64,000 nt of DNA from Dyella sp. A6 (GCF_036320485.1 NZ_CP132911.1:3652881-3716880); one strand, 5' to 3'; counted from the stretch's first letter, positions 26,792-35,875 are shown. The notes: generated by a model not told the origin, from the sequence alone. Translations and numbers: made by a program.

Positions 26792-27582
26792 GATGCCCGG
26801 TCTTCCAGCGCCGTCGCGATGCGCTCGCGTGCCAGTTCGGCCATCTTGCGCCGGCCGTCGGTACTGACCGGCACCGGCGTCAGGAAATGCACTTCCGCAT
26901 CCATCGGCGCACCGCCGAGCAGGCGCAGGAAGTTCTGCATGAAGTTTTCGTCCTCGCGGAAACCGGCATCGACGATGCGCCGCCCTCCGCGTGCGAAGCG
27001 CAGCCCCACCGGCTGCACCGGCACCCCGGCATCCACCGCGGCCTGCAGGATGCGGGCATGGAACACCTTCAGCACGCCGTTGTGCCCGGTGCCGCCCTCG
27101 GGGAACACCGCCACCGACCGGCCGGCGCGCAGGCGGTCCACCATCACCTGCATCACCGCCGACAACGAATGGTTGCTGCCGCGACGATGGAAAATGGTGC
27201 CGCCACTGGTGGCCAGCCAGCCGACCAGCGGCCAGCGCGCGATCTCGGCCTTGGCCACGAAACAGGCCGCCCGCTGGCTGTGCAGCAGTTCGATGTCGAT
27301 CCACGAGGTGTGGTTGGCGACGAACAGCACCGGGTCGGCCGCCGGCTGGCCGAAGCGCACCGAACGCAGTCCGAAGATGCGCATCAGCATGGTCGACCAC
27401 CAGCGGATCACCCGGTGCGCGAACGGCTCGCGGCCGTTCTTCATCACCCGGTCGCGATTCCAGCTCATCACGAAGGCCGCCAGCAAGATGCCCAGCAGCA
27501 CATGCAGCAACAACAGCGGAATACGCCAGAAATAGCGCAACGGACGCAGTGGATCGCGGGTCATGGCAGTTCCGGTACTCAT
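26788..27582 (-). CDS. 1-acyl-sn-glycerol-3-phosphate acyltransferase (PlsC family)
   Basis: This 264-residue membrane-bound acyltransferase has an N-terminal hydrophobic segment (about 17-41) and the PlsC catalytic box NHTSWIDIE (HX4D, about 90-98). Motif III VFPEGGTGHNG and motif II-type GTIFHRRGS are both present. It would acylate lysophosphatidate or a related lysophospholipid in the inner membrane. It is followed with a 4-bp overlap by the YheT-like hydrolase. Exact acyl acceptor is unknown; other PlsC-family members acylate ornithine lipids. Confidence 0.9.
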   Translation of the reverse strand: MSTGTAMTRDPLRPLRYFWRIPLLLLHVLLGILLAAFVMSWNRDRVMKNGREPFAHRVIRWWSTMLMRIFGLRSVRFGQPAADPVLFVANHTSWIDIELLHSQRAACFVAKAEIARWPLVGWLATSGGTIFHRRGSNHSLSAVMQVMVDRLRAGRSVAVFPEGGTGHNGVLKVFHARILQAAVDAGVPVQPVGLRFARGGRRIVDAGFREDENFMQNFLRLLGGAPMDAEVHFLTPVPVSTDGRRKMAELARERIATALEDRAS

Positions 27583-27652
27583 GAACTGGTTAGTTTACCG
27601 TTAGCCGGCGCGTACGTGTTTACGCTCGACGCTTTTGGTCCCGGCACCCGCT

Positions 27653-28162
27653 TCAGGCGCCACGCTCGGCACGTTCCCGGCTGCCGCGCTGCTCGAGCTG
27701 TGCCAGCGGCAGCGAGGGCGAGCGCTTCACCGTGCGCAGTACGAAACTGGAGTTGAGGTCGGCCACGCCGGCGGCATTCAGCAGATGGTCGAGCAGGAAG
27801 CGCGAGAAATCCTGCAGGTCGGCCACGTACACATGCAGCAGGTAATCCATGTCGCCGGTCAGCGCATGGCAGGCCACCACCTCGTCCCAGCCATTGATCT
27901 GCGCGACGAAGTGCTCCACCGCCGCCGCCTCGTGCCTCACCAGCTGCACCCGCACGAACGCCTGCAGGCCCAGACCCACCGCCTGCGGGTCGACCTGGGC
28001 GGCATACCCGGTGATCACCTTGTCCGCCTCCAGCCGCTGCAGCCGGCGCAGGCAGGCCGACGGCGAAAGACTCACCCGCTCGGCCAGTTCGGCATTGGTG
28101 ATGCGGCCCTCCGATTGCAGGACGGCAAGCAGGCGAAGATCGGTACGATCCAGGGTGTTCAT
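27653..28162 (-). CDS. Lrp/AsnC-family transcriptional regulator
   Basis: This 169-residue regulator has an N-terminal helix-turn-helix (LDRTDLRLLAVLQSEGRI then NAELAERVSLSPSACLRRLQ, about 4-40) and a C-terminal RAM domain (about 65-150). It is probably an octamer binding amino acids. The ATG at 28162 has GGGAGA upstream and begins the conserved MNTLDRTD; a TTG seven codons earlier is less likely. It is transcribed away from the phenylalanine hydroxylase gene, 147 bp apart, and very likely controls it, as AsnC-type regulators do for many aromatic amino acid catabolic genes. Confidence 0.92.
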   Translation of the reverse strand: MNTLDRTDLRLLAVLQSEGRITNAELAERVSLSPSACLRRLQRLEADKVITGYAAQVDPQAVGLGLQAFVRVQLVRHEAAAVEHFVAQINGWDEVVACHALTGDMDYLLHVYVADLQDFSRFLLDHLLNAAGVADLNSSFVLRTVKRSPSLPLAQLEQRGSRERAERGA

Positions 28163-28309
28163 GCACTTTTCTCCCTTATTCAAGCAATCCTTCGCATGAA
28201 TGTTGCTCCAGTTTGCTTATTCGTCACAACATCACAACCTTCATGCACGTCATCCGCCGTATGCTGTTGCGCATCGAATGACCTCGCAGCCGCATCGATC
28301 GGGTAGCCC

Positions 28310-29206
28310 ATGGACCACGCCAGCACACCACGCAAAGTCGAACACCAGCAGACCGACCGCGGTTACGTGCCGGTCTATGCCACCGGCGTGGTCGAGCAGC
28401 CTTGGTCCAGCTACAGCCGCACCGACCACGAGGTGTGGGACACCCTCTACAAGCGCCAGCGCGAGCTGCTGCCCGGCCGCGCCTGCCAGGAATTCATGGA
28501 CGGCGTGACACGCTTCGGCCTCGGCGACGGCGGCATTCCCAGGTTCGACGACCTCAACAAGGTGCTGGCCAAGAGTACGGGATGGGAGCTGGTCGCGGTC
28601 GAGGGCCTGCTGCCTGACGAAGTGTTTTTCGATCACCTGGCCAACCGCCGTTTTCCGGTGAGCTGGTGGATCCGCAAGCCCGACCAGTTGGATTACCTGA
28701 GCGAACCCGACCTGTTCCACGACCTGTTCGGTCACGTGCCGCTGCTGCTCAACCCGGTGTTCGCCGACTATATGCAGGCCTACGGCCGCGGTGGCATGAA
28801 GGCCTTCGGCATCGGCCCCGAGGCGCTGATGAATCTCACGCGCCTGTACTGGTACACGGTGGAATTCGGCCTGATCAACACCGCCGCGGGCATGCGCATC
28901 TACGGTGCCGGCATCGTCAGTTCCAAGGGCGAGTCGATCTACAGCCTGGACTCGGCCGCGCCCAACCGCATCGGTTTCGATCTGGAACGCGTGATGAGCA
29001 CGCGCTACCGCATCGACACCTTCCAGCAGACCTACTTCGTGATCGACAGCTTCGAGCAGCTGTTCGAGGCAACCCTGCCGGACTTCACGCCGATCTACGC
29101 GAAACTCGGCACGCAGCCCGCCCATGCCGCCGCCGACGTGCTGGACCACGACCGCGTGTTCAACCGCGGCACCCGCGAAGGCTTCGCCGACAACGCCGAT
29201 ACCTGA
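28310..29206 (+). CDS. phhA: Phenylalanine 4-monooxygenase
   Basis: This iron- and pterin-dependent enzyme hydroxylates phenylalanine to tyrosine. The 298 residues correspond to the bacterial catalytic core without the regulatory ACT domain. The facial iron triad is visible: His137 and His142 in PDLFHDLFGHVPLL and Glu185 in YWYTVEFGL. The pterin-binding region around YVPVYATGVVEQPW near the N-terminus is normal. The gene stands alone, without an adjacent pterin-4a-carbinolamine dehydratase, and faces the Lrp-family regulator. The RES toxin gene converges from the right. Confidence 0.96.
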   Translation: MDHASTPRKVEHQQTDRGYVPVYATGVVEQPWSSYSRTDHEVWDTLYKRQRELLPGRACQEFMDGVTRFGLGDGGIPRFDDLNKVLAKSTGWELVAVEGLLPDEVFFDHLANRRFPVSWWIRKPDQLDYLSEPDLFHDLFGHVPLLLNPVFADYMQAYGRGGMKAFGIGPEALMNLTRLYWYTVEFGLINTAAGMRIYGAGIVSSKGESIYSLDSAAPNRIGFDLERVMSTRYRIDTFQQTYFVIDSFEQLFEATLPDFTPIYAKLGTQPAHAAADVLDHDRVFNRGTREGFADNADT

Positions 29207-29233
29207 GCGAGCGCCCGGCACTGGCGCGGCGGC

Positions 29234-29935
29234 TCAGCGACCCCGCTGCCATTCGCTGACTTCGAGCACCTGCGCAATGCGCCGGCCGTCCCACCGGTAC
29301 ACCAGGTGGCGCTCCTGCACGCACGGCGCCACCTGGTCGGGGTAGAACGCGGCGATGCATTCGCCACCCGGATCGCGCACGCTGTCGAAAACCAGCCCGT
29401 TCGAGCCCGCCGCATGCAGCACGCGGGCCAGCGCGACACTGGCCGCATAGCTGTTCGGATCGTGCGCGCGCTTCCAGCCGCCACGGATGTCGTGCAGGCG
29501 ACAGTCGAAATGCGTGCGGTAGCAGCGCATCTGGATCTCGCAGGCCGGCTCGGCCGTCATCGCCAGGAAGCGTTCGCGGTGATAGACCGTCTCCTCCACC
29601 GCGGTGGCCACGTTGTGCCCGGCATAGAACACCCCCCAGCTGCCATCGGAGAACCGGTTGCCGGCCGGATCGATGTGCGTGAAGGCCGCCATCACCGGCG
29701 TGCTGCCCGGTCCGCTGATGCGCCGTTGGCGGGGTATCAGCGCCAGCGCACCGGCTTCGTCACGCAGCCGCGGATTGGTCATCGCCTCAATCGCGAAGAC
29801 CGCGTCCAGGTCGGCCGGGTCGGCGACGCGGTCGAACACCCCTACTGTCGGGAAGCGGCTCGGCACGATGCGGTACGCATGACTCCAGCGAATGCGTCGT
29901 ACGGGGGGCAGTTCGGGGGGCATCGACGACTCCAT
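29234..29935 (-). CDS. RES-domain toxin
   Basis: This 233-residue protein has the RES family triad: Arg in HAYRIVPSRFP (about 19-29), Glu in TAVEETVYHRERF (about 110-122) and Ser in NGLVFDSVR (about 178-186), with GNRFSDGSWGVFYAG in between. Characterised RES toxins split NAD+ (NAD phosphorylase or glycohydrolase), halting growth until antitoxin is restored. The partner antitoxin gene lies upstream on the same strand, 139 bp away, an unusually long gap for this family. Expression is expected to be repressed by the antitoxin-toxin complex at the operator before the antitoxin gene. Confidence 0.88.
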   Translation of the reverse strand: MESSMPPELPPVRRIRWSHAYRIVPSRFPTVGVFDRVADPADLDAVFAIEAMTNPRLRDEAGALALIPRQRRISGPGSTPVMAAFTHIDPAGNRFSDGSWGVFYAGHNVATAVEETVYHRERFLAMTAEPACEIQMRCYRTHFDCRLHDIRGGWKRAHDPNSYAASVALARVLHAAGSNGLVFDSVRDPGGECIAAFYPDQVAPCVQERHLVYRWDGRRIAQVLEVSEWQRGR

Positions 29936-30074
29936 GGGTACATCCTGTCGCTGGGCGGGTCAGCTGGCATGGCTGGCGAACCATGGTCCCGGCCATTCCG
30001 GATGCCGGCCTGCCGGAGCGACGAACATGCCGGACAACAATCTCGCGCGGCGCGACCGACCGTGCGCGGCAGAC

Positions 30075-30467
30075 TCAGCCGCGCTGCGCATCGAGATACT
30101 GGCGCACCACGTACAGGTCGGCCACGTTGCCGGACAACATTCGCTGCATGGCCGACTGTCCGCCGAACAGCGCTGCCGCATTGGGCTGGTGCAGCCAGCC
30201 ATCGGCCTGTGCCGGATCGGGAAACAGGATCTGCAGATCCTTCCAGATGCCCAGCAGGTAGCTGATGCGCTCCAGTACGTCGCGGCCGGGGCTGCCGTCC
30301 TGCTGGCGCTTCCATTTGTAGAAGGTCGACTCGGGCGGCTCGCCCAGCAGCGTGCGCTGGTCGGCCACGCGCAGGTCCCACGCCTCGGCCATGCGAAAGA
30401 AGCTGCGCAACGCGGGGCCGCCGAGATCGTTGGCGATGAGCTTGCCGGGCTTTGCCTGTGTCTGCAT
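30075..30467 (-). CDS. Xre/MbcA/ParS-type antitoxin of the RES toxin
   Basis: This 130-residue protein has an N-terminal Xre-like helical DNA-binding region (about 18-60) and a C-terminal toxin-binding domain (DUF2384/MbcA type): LGIWKDLQILFPDPAQADGW followed by the characteristic LHQPNAAALFGGQSAMQRML and a C-terminal VRQYLDAQRG that would plug the toxin active site. The ATG at 30467 has GAGGAA eight bases before it. It is first in the operon, as usual for RES/Xre pairs. A repeated motif directly upstream is a likely autoregulatory operator. Confidence 0.88.
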   Translation of the reverse strand: MQTQAKPGKLIANDLGGPALRSFFRMAEAWDLRVADQRTLLGEPPESTFYKWKRQQDGSPGRDVLERISYLLGIWKDLQILFPDPAQADGWLHQPNAAALFGGQSAMQRMLSGNVADLYVVRQYLDAQRG

Positions 30468-30479
30468 CGAAGCTTCCTC

Positions 30480-30506
30480 AGTAAAGCTTTACTGCACTTT
30501 ACTGCA
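30480..30506. promoter_or_regulatory. Operator of the RES/Xre operon
   Basis: A perfect 14-bp palindrome AGTAAAGCTTTACT (30480-30493) overlaps two exact head-to-tail copies of CTTTACTGCA (30487-30496 and 30497-30506). The copies are one helical turn apart. The block begins 12 bp upstream of the antitoxin start, just behind its ribosome site. It is AT-rich against the local background. This is the expected place for antitoxin autorepression. Confidence 0.7.
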
Positions 30507-30552
30507 AATATGCAGTCATCATCGCGCGGCATGCGCGCACTCGGCCGCAGCG

Positions 30553-32370
30553 TCAGTCGGCGCCGGGACTTTCGCGTTCCAGGGCGCCGGAAAGGTTGGT
30601 GCTCTCGACCAGGTCTTCCCGCGTCACCACGCCGAGAATGCTGTCCACGCCGTCGAGCGTGCCGTCACGGGTCATCACGGCGTTGCGCAGGCGCCTCTCG
30701 CGCAGCACGGCGATCAGGTCGAAAACCTGGATCGATCCCTTCACCACCACCACCCGGGTATCGGCCAGCTGATGCAACGGTGTATCGGCCGACATGCTCC
30801 GGAAGGCCGCCTGCAGGATGCGCGCAGGAACCACGCCCACCAGCACGCCGTCCCGCAGCAGCACCACGCGCGGAGTGCGGTGCTGGCGATGTGCCATTAC
30901 CTCAGCCAGCGGCGCATCCGCATGCATGCACACATATGGAGCACCGACGAATTCCAGCGCATCGCGCGCCAGGTACAGCGGACTCTGGATGGCGCTGGGA
31001 ATGTGTTGGCCGCGCCGGGTCAGCTTGAGCGTGTAGATCGTGTCGCGCAGCAGCAGGCGACGCATCGAATACGCCACCGAAACGGCAATGATCAGCGGGA
31101 TGATGACGTGATAGTCGCGCGTCATCTCGAAGGTCATCACCACCGCGGTCACCGCGGCTCCGGTACTGGCACCGACCATGCAGGCCATGCCGATGACGGC
31201 GGCGCTGACCACGTTCACATGCACCCCCGGCAGCAGCGCGTGCACGCCCGCGGCGAACGCGGCACCCAGCGTGGCACCGATGAACAGGGCCGGCGAGAAC
31301 ACGCCGCCGGACGCGCCCGAACCCAGGGTCAGCGCGGTCGCCAGCAATTTCAGCAGCGCCAGCAACGCAAGTAGCCCGACCGCGGTCAGGCCACCGTTGA
31401 GCACGTCCTGGATGGTCGCGTAGCCGACGCCTTCGATGTAGTAGTGCCCGGCGTGTCGCAGCAGCAGGTACATCATCAGGCCGACCAGCAGCATGCCCAG
31501 CGCGTGACGCACGTAGTCGCCGCCCGGCACGCGCCTGAAGATGTCCTCGAAACCGTAGATCGCACGCGTGTAGACCATCGCGCCCAGACCGATCAGAAGG
31601 CCCAGTACGATATAGGCGAGCAGGGTCGGCACTGGCATCAGCGCCGGTGGATCGAGCGTCAGCGGCGGCACCACGAAGGACGGATGGCTGCCGAAGAACG
31701 CGCGCCCGACCAGGCTGCCGGTACCGGTGGCCAGCATCACCGGGATCAGGGTGCGCGCGCTGATTTCCACCAGCAGGATCTCGGCGGCGAACAGCACGCC
31801 ACCGATCGGCGTGTTGAAGGTGGCGGCGATGCCGGCGCCGCCACCGCAGGCGATCAGCACCAACCGCTGCCACTCGGGAATCCGCGTCCATTGCGCCAGC
31901 ACCGAGCCGAACGTGGCGCCGATCTGGATGATCGGCCCCTCACGGCCGACCGCGCCGCCCGAACCGATCGAAATGGACGAAGCCAGCGCCTTGATCAGCG
32001 CCACCGGCGCACGGATCACGCCCCGGTTGAAGTGCATCGCGCCGATCACTTCCGGCACGCCGTGGCCACGTGCTTCCGGTGCGAAGGTACACACCAGGAA
32101 GGTCACGATCAATGCACCGAGCACCGGCACCAGGATGATCGCCATGCCCCAGGGACTGGCGCCGGCATGTTTCAGTGCGTCGTAGGCCACGCTCGCATGG
32201 CCGAACAGGAACAGGTTGTGGAACAGCGCGATCAGCTTGCGGAACGCCACCGCGCCCAGCCCGGCCACCACACCGACGGCCACTGCCATGGCCAGCATCG
32301 CGCTCTCCAGGCGCGCTTCCCCCCACAGATTGCGCCGGTCCGCGGCGATACCCGTTTGCACGTGTCTCAT
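30553..32370 (-). CDS. ClC-family chloride channel/antiporter with CBS domains
   Basis: This 605-residue membrane protein has about ten to twelve membrane helices followed by two C-terminal CBS domains (about 460-590). Selectivity motifs are present: GSGGAVGREGPIIQIG (about 135-150, including the gating Glu of GREGP) and GSGASGGVFSPALFIGA (about 347-363). The Glu suggests H+/Cl- exchange rather than a pure channel, though the internal proton glutamate was not checked. The CBS pair probably senses adenosine nucleotides or ionic strength. It ends 86 bp upstream of the antitoxin gene on the same strand. Confidence 0.92.
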   Translation of the reverse strand: MRHVQTGIAADRRNLWGEARLESAMLAMAVAVGVVAGLGAVAFRKLIALFHNLFLFGHASVAYDALKHAGASPWGMAIILVPVLGALIVTFLVCTFAPEARGHGVPEVIGAMHFNRGVIRAPVALIKALASSISIGSGGAVGREGPIIQIGATFGSVLAQWTRIPEWQRLVLIACGGGAGIAATFNTPIGGVLFAAEILLVEISARTLIPVMLATGTGSLVGRAFFGSHPSFVVPPLTLDPPALMPVPTLLAYIVLGLLIGLGAMVYTRAIYGFEDIFRRVPGGDYVRHALGMLLVGLMMYLLLRHAGHYYIEGVGYATIQDVLNGGLTAVGLLALLALLKLLATALTLGSGASGGVFSPALFIGATLGAAFAAGVHALLPGVHVNVVSAAVIGMACMVGASTGAAVTAVVMTFEMTRDYHVIIPLIIAVSVAYSMRRLLLRDTIYTLKLTRRGQHIPSAIQSPLYLARDALEFVGAPYVCMHADAPLAEVMAHRQHRTPRVVLLRDGVLVGVVPARILQAAFRSMSADTPLHQLADTRVVVVKGSIQVFDLIAVLRERRLRNAVMTRDGTLDGVDSILGVVTREDLVESTNLSGALERESPGAD

Positions 32371-32483
32371 TCCTTCGGCAGCTTGCGGCCTGCACGGTGA
32401 CGGCAGGCCGCCCTATCCTCTGCCTCGGGCACGGGCAATGCAAACGATGCGTCGCGAATTGCGCCCCACGACGCCGCGGTCGT

Positions 32484-34247
32484 TCAGTGTGCTGCCGGGG
32501 GACGGCGGTCGAGCCGCGCGTAATCCGGCTCCGGCCCGCCGGCTGCGATGAAGCGGTCGATGCGCTGCGCCAGTACCGGCAGCGGCACCGAGCCGGTCGA
32601 GAGCACGGTGTCGTCGAAGGCACGGATGTCGAACTTCGCGCCCAGCGCCTTTTCCGCCTTGTCACGCAGCGCGAGGATCTTCAGGTAACCCAGTTCGTAG
32701 GACAGCGCCTGGCCCGGCCAGCTGATGTAGCGGTCCACCTCGTTGGCGATCTCCAGCTTCGAGAGCGCGGTGTTTTCGGCCAGGTAGTCGATGGCCTGCT
32801 GGCGCGTCCAGCCGAGATGGTGGATACCGGTGTCCACCACCAGGCGGCAGGCGCGCCACATCTGGTAGGTGAGGAAGCCGAACTTCTGGTAGGGCGTCTT
32901 GTAGATGCCCATCGCATTGCCCAGGTATTCCGAATACAGCGCCCAGCCCTCGCCGTAGGCCGAGATGTAGCTGTCGCGGCGGAACGCGGGCTGGCTGTGG
33001 TCCTCTTCGGCCAGTTCCAGCTGCAGCGCATGGCCCGGATAGCTCTCGTGCAGGGTCAGCGCCGGCATGTTGTAGAGCGGACGCGCCTTCAGGTCATAGG
33101 TGTTCACCAGGTAGACGTCGGGGCCACCGCGGCCGGAGGTGTAGTACGGCGCGATCGCCGCCGGCACCGGCTCGATGGTGAAGCGCTCGCGCGGCAGGTG
33201 GCCGAAGAACTTCGACAGCTGGCCGTCCACTTCCTTGGCCACCCAGGCGGTCTTGTCGAGCAGTTCCTGCGGGGTCCTGGCGTAGAAGCGCGGGTCGGTA
33301 CGCAGGAAATGCAGGAACTCGGCGAAGCTGCCCTTGAAGCCGGTCTGCTTCATCACCGCGACCATCTGCGCGTGGATTTTCGCGACTTCTTCGAGACCCA
33401 TCCGGTGGATCTGGTCGGGCGAGAGATCCAGCGTGGTGTATTCGCGGATCTGCTGGCGGTAATACGCCTTGCCGTCGGGCATGGCTTCGGCGGCCAGGGT
33501 GGTGCGCGCCTGCGGCACGTAGACGTCGTCGAAGAATTTCAGCAGCTTCGCGTAGGCCGGGATGACGCCATCGGCGATGGTCGCTCGCGCCTGCGCCCTG
33601 AGCTGCGCGGCCACCTTGGCGGGAATGCTGGCGGGCAGGTGCTCGAACGGCTGGTAGAAACTGCTGCGGGTGGGGTCCTTGAGCTCGGCGACCGCCGCGA
33701 TGGAGCGGTCGCGTCCGTGCAGCACCGCGCGTGGCACGCTGAAACCGCGCTTCAGGCCCAGCTGCATGTTGGCGATCTGCTGGTCGAAATAGCGCGGCAC
33801 CTGGCCCAGGCTGGTCAGGTAGTGCCGGTAGTCCCTGACGGTATGCAGGTCACTGGTATCCAGGTCGTAGCCCAGGTCGCTCCAGAATGCCGAGTCGCTG
33901 TTGAACGGCATTTCCCACTGCTTGAACTGCTGGTCGGCGATGAAGTTGCGGATCTGCTCGCGATACACCGCGTAGTTCACCTGGTCGGCCGGGGTGAGCT
34001 GCTTCACGTCGATCGCGTCGAGGCGGCGCATCACCTTGCGCCAGTAGTCGAGCCGCTGCTGCTGGCTGGCGGCGTCGACGCTGTCCAGTCGTGCGTTGTC
34101 CGGTTTCGCGTCGGGGCCTGCATGGCCGGTGCGCCATGCCCATTCCTGCCGGTAGATCGCACGGAAGCGGTCGTCCACCGTGCCCGCCTGCGCGCATGCG
34201 CACCATGCAAGCCCCGCCAGCAGCAGGCCACCCAGCCATCGGTTCAT
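32484..34247 (-). CDS. DUF885-family exported protein, putative metallopeptidase
   Basis: This 587-residue protein has a short signal peptide (MNRWLGGLLLAGLAWCACAQ, cleavage near AQA). Cysteines at the end of the hydrophobic stretch leave open a lipoprotein form. The DUF885 fold is alpha-helical with a thermolysin-like HESYPGHALQLE motif (about 396-407) and downstream GEGWALYSEYL. Relatives are annotated as peptidases of dipeptides, but few are characterised. The ATG at 34247 has GGAG upstream; a longer open frame is not gene-like. Neighbours on the same strand are a WYL regulator upstream and the ClC gene downstream. Confidence 0.88.
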   Translation of the reverse strand: MNRWLGGLLLAGLAWCACAQAGTVDDRFRAIYRQEWAWRTGHAGPDAKPDNARLDSVDAASQQQRLDYWRKVMRRLDAIDVKQLTPADQVNYAVYREQIRNFIADQQFKQWEMPFNSDSAFWSDLGYDLDTSDLHTVRDYRHYLTSLGQVPRYFDQQIANMQLGLKRGFSVPRAVLHGRDRSIAAVAELKDPTRSSFYQPFEHLPASIPAKVAAQLRAQARATIADGVIPAYAKLLKFFDDVYVPQARTTLAAEAMPDGKAYYRQQIREYTTLDLSPDQIHRMGLEEVAKIHAQMVAVMKQTGFKGSFAEFLHFLRTDPRFYARTPQELLDKTAWVAKEVDGQLSKFFGHLPRERFTIEPVPAAIAPYYTSGRGGPDVYLVNTYDLKARPLYNMPALTLHESYPGHALQLELAEEDHSQPAFRRDSYISAYGEGWALYSEYLGNAMGIYKTPYQKFGFLTYQMWRACRLVVDTGIHHLGWTRQQAIDYLAENTALSKLEIANEVDRYISWPGQALSYELGYLKILALRDKAEKALGAKFDIRAFDDTVLSTGSVPLPVLAQRIDRFIAAGGPEPDYARLDRRPPAAH

Positions 34248-34335
34248 CGTTTTGTCTCCGCACCACGCAAGCTGCCGATCATCGCATCGAACGCGCACGC
34301 TGCACCGTGCCGATGGATGGGTACGCCATGCCCAC

Positions 34336-35040
34336 CTACTCCATGCCCGCGCCGTAACCGCGCACGGCCTGCAGGTAGGCATCCAGGTCGCGACCGGCGA
34401 CTGACGCGAACACCTCGCCGGTCTCGTCCAGCACGCCGATGCGGTCAGGGCGGAAATTGCGGAAGTCGGCACGCAGCCGACACCACGCACCCAGCGTCCA
34501 CTTGCCACCCCAGAACGCCAGGCACAACGGCTCGATCTCGCGCTTGCTGGACTCTCCGCCCTCGTCGCAATAGTCCAGCCGCAGCACCCGGCTGTCGCCG
34601 ATCGCCGCATGCAGGCGGTCGATCAGTGCAGCGAACGCGTTGCTCTGCTCGTCGCGCCAGGTCGGTGCGTAGATCCGCGTGCGCGCGGCGCGCTCGCGCA
34701 GCTCCGGCGGCAGCACCGCCTCGATCTTCAGCAATGCGGCCTGCGCCCCGGCGGCCAGCCGGTCACCGGCAAAGGCCCGCACGAAACGGGTGCCGACCAC
34801 CAGCGATTCGAGCTCGTCGGCGGTAAACATCAGCGGCGGGATGTCCGAGCCCTTGCGCAGCACGTAACCGACCCCGGCTTCGCCTTCGATCGGTACGCCC
34901 GACAGCTGCAGGTCGGCCACGTCGCGGTAGACCGTGCGCAGCGAAACACCCAGCGTCTCGGCCAGGCTGCGTGCGGGCAGCGCGGTGCGGCGCCCGCGCA
35001 GGGCGTGGATGATGAGGAACAGACGGTCAGCGCGACGCAT
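34336..35040 (-). CDS. YafY-family regulator with HTH and WYL domains
   Basis: This 234-residue regulator has an N-terminal HTH_11 domain (about 1-55; ARSLAETLGVSLRTVYRDVA) and a WYL domain (about 135-205; KWTLGAWCRLRADFRNFRPDRI). WYL domains bind ligands, often nucleic-acid-related, and may act as repressors or activators. Such YafY-type regulators commonly control an adjacent cupin or glyoxalase-like gene. Here a cupin gene lies directly upstream on the same strand (32 bp), so the two probably form one operon. Confidence 0.9.
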   Translation of the reverse strand: MRRADRLFLIIHALRGRRTALPARSLAETLGVSLRTVYRDVADLQLSGVPIEGEAGVGYVLRKGSDIPPLMFTADELESLVVGTRFVRAFAGDRLAAGAQAALLKIEAVLPPELRERAARTRIYAPTWRDEQSNAFAALIDRLHAAIGDSRVLRLDYCDEGGESSKREIEPLCLAFWGGKWTLGAWCRLRADFRNFRPDRIGVLDETGEVFASVAGRDLDAYLQAVRGYGAGME

Positions 35041-35072
35041 GCGAGCATGATGACCCGGCCCCGGCGCGATCG

Positions 35073-35597
35073 CTACTCGCCTTCCCAGTAGTCATGCGTC
35101 TCCTCCATGCGGCCGACATAGCGGAACCCCTGCGGCCGGCCGTCGGCATCGCGACCGGACGTGTGCATGACCGCGAACTTGCCCGAGTCGGGGTATTCGC
35201 AGATCTCCGGCGTCTGGTTGCTGGACACCGCCAGGTAACGCAGCGGCTGGTCGCCGGTGTTGGCGATCTGGTGCGCGGTCTCGGGCCCGCCCGGCGGACA
35301 GCAGATCACGTCGCCGGCGCGGATCGGATGGACCGCCGCACCGATGCGCGCCTCGCCGGTGCCGGCGAGCACGAAGAACATTTCCTCGTTGACGCTGTGC
35401 GAATGGAACGGAAACCCGCGCTTGCCCGGCGCAAGTTCGGTGAGGTTGTAGCCGAGCTTGCGCGCACCCAGCCGCGACCCGATCGGCGCCATGCCGCCGC
35501 CGATCCGCGCAGGGGGGGGCTGGCTGCCGAACTGGCGGCTCAGGCGCTCGAACGGAATCAGTTCGAGATCGCCGATATTGAGGATTGGTGTGGTCAT
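35073..35597 (-). CDS. Cupin domain protein
   Basis: This 174-residue protein has one cupin barrel with the metal-binding motif HSHSVNEEMFFVLAGTGEAR (about 65-84) and the second motif around GPETAHQIANTGDQPL (about 104-119). An N-terminal lead of about 50 residues and the C-terminal FRYVGRMEETHDYW are typical of a conserved group of unknown substrate. A run of eight C (minus strand; 35512-35519) encodes PPP near residue 28 and could slip. It is upstream of the WYL regulator gene. Confidence 0.85.
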   Translation of the reverse strand: MTTPILNIGDLELIPFERLSRQFGSQPPPARIGGGMAPIGSRLGARKLGYNLTELAPGKRGFPFHSHSVNEEMFFVLAGTGEARIGAAVHPIRAGDVICCPPGGPETAHQIANTGDQPLRYLAVSSNQTPEICEYPDSGKFAVMHTSGRDADGRPQGFRYVGRMEETHDYWEGE

Positions 35598-35655
35598 GGC
35601 ATGTCTCTCGTCCAGGTGGTGTTTCGCGGTCGACGTCTCCGCCAGGCGCGCAGAC

Positions 35656-35865
35656 TCAGGGCTGCCTGCGCTGCCGGCCGAAAGGGTGCTGCAGCCCGGT
35701 CAGCGCAACCAGCAGGCCAAGCCGGCGCGGTACCGACCCGACCGATGGCGACTGCGTCGGCGCAGATTCGGCCGACGACGGCAGGCGGTACTGGCCATCC
35801 CGCAGCAGGCCATTGAGATACATCGGGCGGTAGGCCTGGAGAACCCGGTGCAGGGCAGGGTTCAT
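35656..35865 (-). CDS. Small hypothetical protein
   Basis: This 69-residue frame starts MNPALHRVLQAYRPMYLNGL with an excellent GGAGAA ribosome site eight bases upstream. It begins 10 bp beyond the DJ-1-like stop, so it looks like the next gene of that operon. The mid section is Ser/Pro-rich (SSAESAPTQSPSVGSVP) and the C-terminus basic. I recognise no family. It is retained for the ribosome site, spacing and strand; the coding content is otherwise unremarkable. Confidence 0.5.
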   Translation of the reverse strand: MNPALHRVLQAYRPMYLNGLLRDGQYRLPSSAESAPTQSPSVGSVPRRLGLLVALTGLQHPFGRQRRQP

Positions 35866-35875
35866 GGCGTTCTCC

